From Calliopsis andreniformis (lineage: Eukaryota; Arthropoda; Insecta; Hymenoptera; Andrenidae), in contig NW_027480423.1 in assembly GCF_051401765.1 (NCBI RefSeq), forward strand, positions 15,562,001-15,626,000: a DNA stretch of 64,000 nucleotides, in the 5' to 3' direction. Of this stretch, positions 53,056 to 64,000 are shown in pieces (the stretch's first letter is position 1; every line of letters begins with the position of its first letter). The translations under genes and the position numbers were made by a program. The notes below the pieces were generated by a model that did not search any database, was not told where the DNA came from, and was given only the letters and a program-made list of their open reading frames with translations.

Positions 53056-54108
53056 TTACAATTATTCGTTTTATACGATGGAAAAGCTGTTGTATTTATA
53101 TCGTATTTTATGCTTCTGGCGTTGACTCCTTAGGCCCTAACTATTCCATCTGGTGGAACAACGCCCTAGGGTGAAGCGTCGGTTGCCCGGAAAGTAGAAA
53201 TGACCATAACTTTCACACTTGTAGCAATTATTCGTTTTATACGATGGAAAAACTGTTCTATTTATTTTGTATTTTATGCTTCGGGCGTTGACTTCTAAGG
53301 CCCTAACTATTCTATCAGGTGGAGCAAAGCCCTAGAGTGAAGCCTAGGTTGCCCGGTACGTAGAAATGACCATCACTTTCAAACTGGTTGCAATTATTCG
53401 TCTTATACGATGGAAAAGCTGTTGTATTTATATCGTATTTTATGCTTCTGGCGTTGACTTCTTAGGCCCTAACTATTCCATCTGGTGGAACAACGCCACA
53501 GGGTGAAGCCTAGGTTGCACGGAAAGTAGAAATAACCATAACTTTCACACTGGTAGCTACTATTTGTTTTATACGATGGAAAAACTGTTCTATTTATTTT
53601 ATATTTTATGCTTCGGGCGTTGACTTCTAAGACCCTAACTATTCGATCTGGTGGAGCAACGCCCTAGAGTGGAGCCTAGGTTGCCCGGTACGTAGAAATG
53701 ACCATTACTTTCACACTGTTTGCAAATATACATTATATACGACGGAAAGTCTGTTGTATTTATGTTGTATTTTATGCTCCTGGCGTTGACTTCTTAGGCC
53801 CTAACTATTTGATCTGGTGGAGCACCGCCCTAGCGTGAAGCCTAGGTTGCCCGGAACGTAGAAATGACCATTCATTTCACACTGGTAGCAATTATTCGTT
53901 TTATACGATGGAAAAACTGTTTTATTTATTTTGTATTTTATGCTTCGGGCGTTGACTTCTAAGGCACTAACTATTCGATCTGGCGGAGCAACGCCCTAGA
54001 GTGAAGCCTAGGTTGCGCGGAGCGTAGAAATGACGATAACTTTCACACTGGTAGCAATTATTCGTTTTATATGATGGAAAAACTGTTTTATTTATTTTGT
54101 ATTTTATG
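53055..54108 (+). repeat. Satellite monomers with a relative at 63 kb
   Basis: Plus-oriented monomers with GTTCTATTTATTTTG and GCTTCGGGCGTTG variants. 53,055-53,700 corresponds to 63,010-63,655 at a spacing of 9956 bp, with several substitutions. GTTTTATTTATTTTG monomers at 53,900-54,090 relate to those inside the 829-bp duplication. Confidence 0.8.
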
Positions 54109-54109
54109 C

Positions 54110-55400
54110 TTCTGGCGCTGACGTCTAAGTCCCTAGCTATTCGATCTGGTGGAACAACGCCCTAGAGCGAAGCCTAGGTTGCACGGAACGTAGAAATGAC
54201 CATTACTTTCACACTGGTTGCAATTATTCGTTTTATACGATGGAAAAACTGTTGTATTTATTATGTATTTTATGCTTCTGACGTTGTATTTTAAGGCCGT
54301 AGCTATTCGATGTGGCGGAGCAACGCCCTAGAGTGAAGCCTAGGTTGCCCGGAACGTAGCACTGACCATTACGATCACACTGTTTGCAAATATACATTAT
54401 ATACGATGGAAAAACTGTTGTATTTATATTGTATTTTATCCTTCTGGCGTTGAATTCTAAGTGCCTAGCTATTCGATCTGGTGGAGCAACGCCATATAGT
54501 TAAGCCCAGGTTGCCCGGAACGTAGAAATGAACACTACATTCACATTGTGTGCAATTATTCATTTTATACGATGGAAAAGCTGTTGTACTTATATTGTAT
54601 TTTATGCTTCTGGCGATGACTCCTAAGGCCGTAGCTATTAGATGTGGTGGAGCAACGCCATAGAGTGACTCCTAGGTTGCCCGGAACGTAGAAATGACCA
54701 TCACTTTCACACTGGTTGCAATTATTCCTGTTATACGATGGAAAAGCTGTTGTATTTATATCGTATTTTATGCTTCTGGCGTTTACTTCTTAGGCCGTAA
54801 CTATTCCATCTGGTGGAACAACGACCTAGGGTGAAGCCTAGGTTGCCCGGAACGTAGAAATGACAATTACATTCACACTGGTTGCAATTATTCGTTTTAT
54901 ACGATGGAAAAACTGTTGAATTTTTATTGCATTTTATGCTTCCGGCGTTGACTTCTAAGGCCTTAACTATTCAATCTGTTGGAGCAACACCCAAGGGTGA
55001 AACCTAGGTTGCCCGGAAAGAAGAAATGACGTTAACTTTCATACTGGTTGCAATCATTCGTTTTATATCATGGAAAAGCTGTTGTATTCATATTGTATTT
55101 TATGCTGCTGGCGTTCACTTCTTAGGCCCTAACTATTCGATCTGGTGGAACAACGCCCTGTGGTGAAGTCTAGGTTGCTCGGAACGTAGAAATGACCGTA
55201 ACTTTCACACTGGTTGCTATTATTCGCTTTATACGTTTGAAAAACTGTTATATTTATATTGTATTTTATGCTTCTGGCGTTGCCTTCTTAGGCCCTAACT
55301 GTTCGATCTGGTGGAACAACGCCCTAGAGTGAAGCCTAGGTTACCCGGAACGTAGAAATGACCAGTACTTTCACACTGTTTGCAGTTACTCCTGTTATAC
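54110..55400 (+). repeat. Mosaic duplicate of 41.0-41.25 kb and 42.74-43.8 kb
   Basis: 54,110-54,360 matches 41,001-41,250 at a spacing of 13,109 bp. From CGTAGCACTG at 54,355 the sequence matches 42,741-43,795 at 11,614 bp and, equally, 56,846-57,900 at 2491 bp (15 monomers). At about 55,400 the match moves to 41.3 kb at 14,105 bp. Relative to the 41-kb copy this is a gain or loss of 996 bp, or six monomers. Confidence 0.85.
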
Positions 55401-58400
55401 GATGGAAAAACTGCTGCATCTTTATTGAATTTTATGCTTCTGGCGTTGAATTCTAAGTGCCTAGCTATTCGATCTGGTGGAGCAACGCCATATAGTGAAG
55501 CCCAGGTTGCCCGGAACGTAGAAATGATCACTACATTCACATTGTGTGCAATTATTCATTTTATACGATGGAAAAGCTGTTGTACTTATATTGTATTTTA
55601 TGCTTCTGGCGATGACTCCTGAGGCCGTAGCTATTAGATGTGGTGGAGCAACGCCATAGAGTGACGCCTAGGTTGCCCGGAACGTAGAAATGACCATCAC
55701 TTTCACACTGGTTGCAATTATTCCTGTTATACGATGGAAAAGCGGTTGTATTTATATCGTATTTTATGCTTCGGGCGTTGACTTCTAAGGCCGTAACTAT
55801 TCGATCGGGTGGCGCAACGGCCTAGAGTGAAGCCTAGGTTGCCCGGAACGTAGAAATGACCATTATATTCACACTGGTTGCAATTATTCGTTTTATACGA
55901 TGGAAAAACTGTTGTATTCATTTTGTATTTGGTGCTTCTGGCGTTGACTTCTTAGGCCTTAACTATTCGATCTGGTTGAGCAGCGCCATAGAGTGAAGCC
56001 TAGGGTGCCCGGAAAGTAGAAATGAACATTATTTTCACACTGGTTGCAATTATTCGTTCTATACGATGGAAAAACTGTTCTATTTATATTGTATTTTATG
56101 TTTCTGACGTTGAATTCTAAGGACGTAGCTATTCGATGTGGTGGAGCAACGCCCTAGAGTTAAACCTAGGTTACCCGGAACGTAGAAATGACCAGTACTT
56201 TCACACTGTTTGCAGTTATTCCTGTTACAAGATGGAAAAACTGTTGCATATTTATTGTATTTTGTGCTTCTGGCGTCGACTACTAAGGGCCTAACTGTTC
56301 GATCTGGTAGAGCAACGGCCTAGAGTGAAGCCTAGGTTGCCCGGAACGTAGAAATGATCATAACTTTCATACTGGTAGCAATTATTCGTTGTATACAATG
56401 GAAAAACTGTCTCTATTTATTTTGTATTTTATGCTTCTGGCGTTGACTTCTAAGGCCCTGACTCTTCTATCGGGTGGAGCAACGCCTCAGAGTTAAGTCT
56501 AGGATGCACGAAACGCCGAAATGATCATTACTTTCACATTGGTTGCAATTATACGTTTTATACGATGGAAATGCTGTTGTATTTATATCGTATTTATTGC
56601 TTCTGGCGTTGTCTTCTTAGGCGCTAACTATTCCATCTGGTGGAACAACGCCCTAGGGTGAAGCCTACGTTGCCCGGAACGTAGAAATGACCACAACTTT
56701 CACACTGGTAGCAATTAATCGTTTTATACCATGGAAAAACTGTTGTACTTATATTGTATTTTATTCTTCTGGCGTTGACTTCATAGACCCTAACTATTCG
56801 ATCTGGTGGAACAACGCCCTAGAGTGAAGCCTAGGTTGCCCGGAACGTAGCACTGACCATTACGATCACACTGTTTGCAAATATACATTATATACGATGG
56901 AAAAACTGTTGTATTTATATTGTATTTTATCCTTCTGGCGTTGAATTCTAAGTGCCTAGCTATTCGATCTGGTGGAGCAACGCCATATAGTTAAGCCCAG
57001 GTTGCCCGGAACGTAGAAATGACCACTACATTCACATTGTGTGCAATTATTCATTTTATACGATGGAAAAGCTGTTGTACTTATATTGTATTTTATGCTT
57101 CTGGCGATGACTCCTAAGGCCGTAGCTATTAGATGTGGTGGAGCAACGCCATAGAGTGACGCCTAGGTTGCCCGGAACGTAGAAATGACCATCACTTTCA
57201 CACTGGTTGCAATTATTCCTGTTATACGATGGAAAAGCTGTTGTATTTATATCGTATTTTATGCTTCTGGCGTTTACTTCTTAGGCCGTAACTATTCCAT
57301 CTGGTGGAACAACGACCTAGGGTGAAGCCTAGGTTGCCCGGAACGTAGAAATGACAATTACATTCACACTGGTTGCAATTATTCGTTTTATACGATGGAA
57401 AAACTGTTGAATTTTTATTGCATTTTATGCTTCCGGCGTTGACTTCTAAGGTCTTAACTATTCAATCTGTTGGAGCAACACCCAAGGGTGAAACCTAGGT
57501 TGCCCGGAAAGAAGAAATGACGTTAACTTTCATACTGGTTGCAATCATTCGTTTTATATCATGGAAAAGCTGTTGTATTCATATTGTATTTTATGCTGCT
57601 GGCGTTCACTTCTTAGGCCCTAACTATTCGATCTGGTGGAACAACGCCCTGTGGTGAAGTCTAGGTTGCTCGGAACGTAGAAATGACCGTAACTTTCACA
57701 CTGGTTGCTATTATTCGCTTTATACGTTTGAAAAACTGTTATATTTATATTGTATTTTATGCTTCTGGCGTTGCCTTCTTAGGCCCTAACTGTTCGATCT
57801 GGTGGAACAACGCCCTAGAGTGAAGCCTAGGTTACCCGGAACGTAGAAATGACCAGTACTTTCACACTGTTTGCAGTTACTCCTGTTATACGATGGAAAA
57901 ACTGCTGCATCTTTATTGAATTTTATGCTTCTGGCGTTGACTTCTAAGGCCCTAACTATTCGATCTGGTGGAGCAACGCCCTAGAGTGAAGCCTAGGATG
58001 CCCGGAACGTAGAAATGACCAACACTTTCAAACTGGTTGCAATTATTCCTGTTATATGATGGAAAAACTGTTGTATTTATATTGTATTTTATGCTTCGGG
58101 CGTTGACTGCTAAGGCCCTAACTATTCAATCTGCTGGATCAACGCCCTAGAGTGAAGCCTAGGTTGCTCGGAATGTAGAAATGACCATAACATTCACGCT
58201 GGTTTAAATTATTCGTTTAATACGGTGGAAAAGCTGTTGCATCTTTATTGTATTTTATGATTCTGGCGTTGACTTCTAAGGCCCTAACCATCCGATCTGG
58301 TGGAGCAACGCCCTAGAGTGAAGCCTAGGTTGCCCGGAACGTAGAAATTCCCATCACTTTCAAACTGGTTGCAATTAATCCTTTTATACGATGGAAAAAC

Positions 58401-60490
58401 TGTTGTATTTTTATTGCATTTTATGCTTCCGGCGTTGACTTCTAAGGCCCTAACTATTCAATCTGTTGGAGCAACGCCCAAGGGTGAAGCCTAGGTTGCC
58501 CGGAACGTAGAAATGATCATAACTTTCACACTGGTTGCTATTATTCGTTTTATACGATGGAGAAACTGTTTTATTTATATTGTATTTTATGCTTCTGGCG
58601 TTGACTTCTTAGCCCCTAACTATTCGATCTTGTGGAACAACGCCCTGGAGTGAAGCCTAGGTTGCCTGGAACGTAGAAATGACCATCACTTTCACACGGG
58701 TTGCAATCATTCCTGTTATAGGATGGAAGTACTGTTGTATTTTTATTGTATTTTATACTTCAGGCGTTGACTTCTGAGGCCGTAGCTATTCGATGCGGTG
58801 GAAGAACGCCATACAGAGAAGCCTAGGTTGCCCGGAACGTAGAAATCACCATAAGTTTCATACTCGTTGCAATTATTCGTTTTATACGATGGAAAATCTG
58901 TTGTATTTATATTGTATTTTATGCTTCTGGCGTTCACTTCTTAGGCCCTAACTATTCGATCTGGTGGTACAACGCCCTAGGGTGAAGCCTAGGTTGCCCG
59001 GAACGTAGAAATGACCATAACTTTTACACTGGTAGCATTTATTCGATTTATACAATGGAAAAACCGTTCTATTTATTTTGTATTTTATGCTTCGGGCGTT
59101 GAATTATAAGGCCCTAACTATTCGATTTGGTGGAGCAACGCCCTACAGTGAAGCCTAGGTCGCCCGGAACGTAGATATGTCCATAACCATCACACAGGTT
59201 GCAATTATTCGTTTTATACGATGGAAAGACTGTTGTATTTATTTTGTAGTTTATGCTTCTGGCGTTGACATCTAAGGCCCTAACTCTTCGATCTGGTGGA
59301 GCAACGCCTCAGAGTTAAGTCTGGGATGCCCGAAATGTCGATATGATCATTACTTTCGCACTGGTTGCAGTTAGTCATGCTATACGATGGAAAAACTGCT
59401 TCATTTTTATTGTATTTTGTGCTTCTGGCGTTGACTTCTAAGGCCGTAGCTATTAGATGTGGTGCAGCAACCCCTAGAGTGACGCCTAGGTTGACCGGAA
59501 CGTAGAAATGACCATTACTTTCACAATGTCTGCAATTATTCATTTTATACGATGGAAAAACTGTTGTACTTATATTGTACTTTATCCTTCTGGCGTTGAA
59601 TTCTAAGTCCCTAGCTATTCGATCTGGTTGAGCAACGCACTAGAGTGAAGCCTAGGTTACCCGGAACGTAGAAATGACCAGTACTTTCACACTGGTTGCA
59701 GTTATTCGTTTTATACAGTGGAAAAACTGTTCTATTTATTTTGCATTTTATGCTTCGGGCGTTGACTTCTAAGGCCGTAACTATTCGATCGGGTGGCGCA
59801 ACGGCCTAGAGTGAAGCCTAGGTTGCCCGGAACGTAGAAATGACCATAGCTTTCACACTGGTTGCTATTATTCGTTTTATACAATGGAATAACTGTTATA
59901 TTTATATTGTATTTTATGCTTCTGGCGTTGACTTCTTAGGCCCTAACTATTCGATTTGGTGGAACAACGCCCCAGAGTGAAGCCTAGGTTGCCCAGATCG
60001 TAGAAATGACCATCACTTTCACACTGGTTGCAATAATTCCTGTTATACGATGGAAAAACTCTTGTATATTTATTGTATTTTATGCTTGGGGCGTTGACTT
60101 CTATGGCCCTACCTATTCGATCTGGTGGAACAACGCCCTAGGGTGAAGCCAGGGTTGCCCGGAACGTAGAAATGGCCAACTCTTTCACACTGGAAGCAAT
60201 TATTCGTTTTATACATGGAAAATCTGTTCTATTTATTTTTATTTTATGCTTCTGGCGTTGTCTTCTAAAGCCATAACTATCCGATCTGGTGGAGCAACGC
60301 CCAAGAGCGATGCCTAGGTTGCCCGGAACGAAGAAATGACCATCACTTTCACACTGGTTACCATTATTCGTTTTATACGATGGAAAAGCTGTTGTATTTA
60401 TATCGTATTTTATGCTTCTGGCGTTGACTTCTTAGGACCTAACTATTCCGTCTGGTGGAACAACGCCCTGGAGTGAAGCCTAGGTTGCCC
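55400..60490 (+). repeat. Third, near-identical copy of the flank segment
   Basis: Collinear with 41,295-46,385 at a constant spacing of 14,105 bp, checked at 55,727, 56,846, 58,743 and 59,280. I noticed only a handful of single-base differences over 5 kb, for example CATTATATTCAC at 55,861 against CATTACATTCAC, and GGCCCTGACTC at 56,454 against GGCCCTAACTC. This is much closer than either is to the 10-16 kb copy. The match ends inside GCCCGGAACGTAGA at about 60,490. Confidence 0.92.
58211..58227 (+). other. Best CENP-B-box-like match, copy 3
   Basis: The same 17 bases as at 13,239, in the third copy of the flank segment, 14,105 bp after copy 2. Confidence 0.5.
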
Positions 60491-62320
60491 GGAACGTAGA
60501 TCATACCATTACCTTCACACTGGTTGCAATTATACCTCTTATACGATGGAACAACTGTTGTACTAATATTGTATTTTATGCTTCGGGCGTTGACTTGTAA
60601 GGCCCTAACTATTCGATTTGGTGGAGCAACGCCCTACAGTGAAGCCTAGGTTGTCCGGAACGTAGATATGTCCATAACCATCACTCAGGTTGCAATTATT
60701 CGTTTTATACGATGGAAAGACTGTTGTATTTATTTTGTAGTTTATGCTTCTGGCGTTGACTTCTAAGGCCCTAACTCTTCGATCTGGTGGAGCAACGCCT
60801 CAGAGTTAAGTCTGGGATGCCCGAAATGTCGATATGATCATTACTTTCGCACTGGTTGCAATTAGTCATTTTATACGATGGCAAAGCTGTTGCATATTTA
60901 TTGTATTTTATGCTTCTGGCTTTGACTTCTAAGGCCGTAGCTTTTAGCTGTGGTGGAGCAACGCCCTAGAGTGACGCCTAGGTTGCCCGGCACGTAGAAA
61001 TGACCATTACTTTCACAATGTTTGCAATTATTCATTTTATACGATAGCAAACTGTTGTACTTATATTGCATTTTATTCTTCTGGCGTTGACTTCTTAGGC
61101 CCTAACTATTCGATCTGGTGGAACAACGCCCTAGAGTGAAGCCTAGGTTACCAGGAACGTAGAAATGACAATTACTTTCACACTGTTTGCAAATATACAT
61201 TATATACGATGGAAAGGCTGTTGTATATATATTGTATTTTATGCTTCCGGCGTTGACTTCTTAGGCCCTAACTATTCAATCTGTTGGAGCAACGCCCTAG
61301 GGTGAAGCCTAGGTTGCTCTGAATGTAGAAATGACGTTAACTTTCATAGTGGTTGCAATTATTCGTTTTATACGATGGAAAAACTGTTGTATTTATATTG
61401 TATTTTATGCATCTAGCGTTGACTTCTAAGGCACTAACTATTCGATCTAGTGGATCAACGCCCTAGAGTGAAGCCTAGGTTGCCAGGTACATGGAAATGA
61501 CCATCACTATCAAACTGGTTGCAATTATTCCTGTCATATGATGGAAAAACTGTTGTATTTTTATTGCATTTTATGCTTCGGGCGTTGACTTCTAAGGCCC
61601 TAATTGTTTGATCTGTTGGAGCAATGACCTAGGGTGAAGCCTAGGTTGCCCGGAAAATATAAATGACCATAAGTTTCATACTGGTTGCAATTATTCGTTT
61701 CATACGATGGAAAAACTGTTGTATTTATATTGTATTTTATGCTTCTGGCGTTCACTTCTTAGGCCCGAACTATTCGATCTGGTGGAACAACGGCCGAGGG
61801 TGAAGCCTAGGTTGTCCGGAACGTAGAAATGACCATAACTTTTACACTGGTAGCAATTATTCGTTTTATAAAATGGAAAAACTGTTCTGTTTATTTTGTA
61901 TTTAATGCTTCGGGCGTTGGCTTCTAAGGCCCTAACTGTTTTATCTGGTGGAGCAACGCCCTAGAGTGAAGCTTAGGTTGCCGGGAACGTAGAAGTGACC
62001 ATAACTTTCACACTGGTTTCTATTATTCGTTTTATACGATGGAAAAACTGTTATATTTATATTGTATTTTATGCTTCTGGCGTTGGCTTCTCAGGCCCTA
62101 ACTATTCGATCTGGTGGAACAACACCCTAGAGTGAAGCCTAGGTTGCCTGGAACGTAGAAATGACCATCACTTTCACACGGGTTGCAATTATTCCTGTTA
62201 TAGGATGGAAAGACTGTTGTATTTTTATTGTATTTTATGCTTCACGCGTTGACTTCTGAGGCCGTAGCTATTCGATGTGGTGGATGAACGCCATAGAGTG
62301 AAGCCTAGGTTGCCCGGAAC
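60491..62320 (+). repeat. Copy of 48,542-50,371
   Basis: ATCATACCATTACC at 60,500 corresponds to 48,551, and the spacing of 11,949 bp holds to about 62,300. At 62,327 the match returns to about 48,221 at 14,106 bp. The two spacings differ by 2157 bp, the length of the tandem duplication at 46.0-50.35 kb, so this region represents the single-copy version of that duplication. Confidence 0.88.
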
Positions 62321-62820
62321 GTAGAAATGACCAGTACTTTCACACTGGTTGCAGTTATTCCTGTTATACGATGGAAAAACTGTTGCACCTTTATTGTATT
62401 TTATGCTTCTGGCCTTGACATCTAGGGCCCTAACTGTTTGATCTGGTGGAGCAACGCCCTAGAGTGAAGCCTAGGTTGCCCGGAACGTAGAAATGACCAT
62501 AACTTTCACACTGGTTGCTATTATTCGTTTTATACGATGGAAAAACTGTTATATTTATATTGTATTTTATGCTTCTGGCGTTGATTTCTTAGGCCCTAAC
62601 TATTCGATCTGGTGGAACAACACCCTAGAGTGAAGCCTAGGATGCCTGGAACGTAGAAATGACCATCACTTTCACACGGGTTGCAATTATTCCTGTTATA
62701 GGATGGAAAGACTAAGTATTTTTATTGTATTTTATGCTTCACGCGTTGACTTCTGAGGCCGTAGCTATTCGATGTGGTGGATGGACGCCATAGAGTGAAG
62801 CCTAGGTTGCCCGGAACGTA
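62120..62820 (+). repeat. Local 498-bp (3-monomer) repeat
   Basis: AACACCCTAGAGTGAAGCC lies at 62,121 and 62,619, a spacing of 498 bp. The monomer with TTCACGCGTTGACTTCTGAG follows each. The second version has private changes: GACTAAGTATTTT at 62,710 and GTGGATGGACGCC at 62,779. Confidence 0.8.
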
Positions 62821-64000
62821 GAAATGTCCATATCTTTCACACTGTTTGCAATTATTCATTTTATACGATGGCAATGCTGTTGTATATTTATTGCACTTTA
62901 TGCTTCGGGCATTGACTCCTATGGACCTAACTATTCAATCTGTTGGAGCAACGCCCTTGGGTGAAGCCTAGGTTGCCCGGAACGTAGAAATGACCATAAC
63001 TTTCGCACTGGTTGCAATTATTCGTTTTATACGATGGAAAAGCTATTGTATTTATATCGTATTTTATGCTTCTGGCGTTGACTTCATAGGCCGTAACTGT
63101 TCCATCTGGTGGAACAACGCCCTAGGGTAAAGCGTAGGTTGCCCGGAAAGTAGAAATGACCATAACTTTCACACTGGTAGCAATTATTCGTTTTATACGA
63201 TGGAAAAACTGTTCCATTTATTTTGTATTTTGTGCTTCGGGCGTTGACTTCTAAGGCCCTAACTATTCGTTCAGGAGGAGCAACGCCCTAGAGTGAAGCC
63301 TAGGTTGCCCGGTACGTAGAAATGACCATCACTTTCAAACTGGTTGCAATTATTCGTCTTATACGATGGAAAAGCTGTTGTATTTATATCGTATTTTATG
63401 CTTGTGGCGTTGACTTCTTAGGCCCTAACTATTCCATCTGGTGGAACAACGCCATAGGGTGAAGCCTAGGTTGCCCGGAAAGTAGAAATAACCATAACTT
63501 TCGCACTGGTAGCAATTATTCGTTTTATACGATGGAAAAACTGTTCTATTTATTTTATATTTTATTCTTCGGGCGTTGACTTCTAAGACCCTAACTATTC
63601 GATCTGGTGGAGCAACGCCCTAGAGTGAAGCCTAGGTTGCCCGGTACGTAGAAATGACCATCACTTTCATACTGGTTGCAATTATTCGTTTTATATGATG
63701 GAAAAACTCTTGAATTTATATTGTATTTTATGCTTCTGGCGTTCACTTCTTAGGCCCTAACTATTCGATCTGGTGGAAGAACGCCCTAGGGTGAAGCCTA
63801 GGTTGTCCGGAACGTAGAAATGACCATAACTTTTACACTGGTAGCAATTATTCGTTTTATACAATGGAAAAACTGTTCTATTTATTTTGCATTTTATGCT
63901 TCGGGCGTTGACTTCTAAGGCCCTAACTGATTGATCTGGAGGAGCAACGCCCTAGTGTGAAGCCTAGGTTGCCCGGAACGTAGAAATGACCATAACTTTC
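62821..64000 (+). repeat. Satellite monomers at the right window edge
   Basis: About seven plus-oriented monomers. 62,850-63,655 relates to 52.9-53.7 kb (spacing 9956 bp) and 63,810-64,000 to 50,370-50,560 (spacing 13,442 bp). The array continues past the right edge with no sign of ending. Confidence 0.85.

Larger units (their letters stand above)
1..64000. repeat. Tandem satellite array, ~166-bp monomer, spanning the whole window
   Basis: Every part of the window is made of head-to-tail copies of a unit of about 166 bp. Consecutive conserved blocks at 24,853, 25,019, 25,185, 25,352, 25,518, 25,684, 25,850 and 26,016 are spaced 166-167 bp. In + orientation a monomer reads through TTGCAATTATTCG, TTTTATACGATGG, a variable T/A-rich stretch, ATTTTATGCTTCTGGCGTTG, GGCCCTAACTATTCGATC, GGTGGAGCAACGCC, CTAGAGTGAAGCCTAGG, TTGCCCGGAACGTAGAAATG, then ACCATNACTTTCACACTGG. 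The 5' half is strongly A/T-rich and the other half is mixed. The unit length fits one chromatosome, which is typical of centromeric satellites; that role is inferred. No stretch over 300 bp escapes this description, and no gene, RNA or transposon is visible. Confidence 0.97.

Noticed and set aside
1..64000. CRISPR array, suggested by regular repeats
   Set aside because: There are no short repeats with unique spacers. The whole 166-bp unit is repeated, with no cas genes or leader.
1..64000. tRNA or Pol III internal promoter, suggested by TATTCGATCTGG resembling a B box
   Set aside because: It matches GGTTCGANNCC only in TTCGA, has no A box at a suitable distance, and no cloverleaf can be formed.
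1..64000. Identifying the species from the monomer
   Set aside because: I do not recognise the sequence with confidence. Unit length and composition alone fit many plants and animals.

Overview
The whole window is one satellite DNA array. I find no credible protein gene, RNA gene, transposon or other unique sequence. The repeating unit is about 166 bp. I measured this between successive copies of the block GGAACGTAGAAATGACC, and it recurs in the larger spacings (829, 996, 2157, 2491 and 3486 bp are all close to multiples of 166). About 385 monomers therefore fill the 64 kb. Each monomer has an A/T-rich half (core TTCGTTTTATACGATGG) and a mixed half (GGTGGAGCAACGCC, CCTAGGTTGCCCGG). A chromatosome-length unit, tandem order, nested higher-order repeats (HORs) and no gene content point to a eukaryotic centromeric or pericentromeric satellite. 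I do not recognise the species or the satellite name.

Layout. Positions 1-2140 are in the opposite orientation to the rest and carry a 4-monomer (664 bp) sub-repeat. A 23-bp pure A/T joint at 2141-2163 separates the two orientations. From 2164 to about 15,875 lies a divergent mosaic in which short runs of monomers recur in different orders. From about 15,850 to 37,926 lies a much more homogeneous HOR domain. Its best-formed unit is 4357 bp (26 monomers, one carrying an extra 39 bp); there are two full copies, one truncated copy, and older variants of 4853 and 3486 bp. From 37,927 the array returns to copies of the left flank: 37,927-39,352 copies 8,721-10,146, 39,470-41,240 copies 7,110-9,046, and 41,241-46,890 copies about 10,045-15,875. 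The HOR domain thus sits between two copies of one flank.

The right third is built from further duplications: a 2157-bp tandem duplication (about 46.0-50.35 kb), an 829-bp one (51.40-53.05 kb), and a near-identical second copy of 41.3-46.38 kb at 55.4-60.49 kb (spacing 14,105 bp). The end, 60.5-64.0 kb, is patched from 48-54 kb relatives.

No genes act together here. The functional hypothesis is structural: phased nucleosomes, a motif resembling the CENP-B box (7 of 9 core bases in many monomers, 8 of 9 in three), and growth by unequal exchange and gene conversion. All identity statements are by eye, and breakpoints are good to roughly 20-50 bp unless stated.
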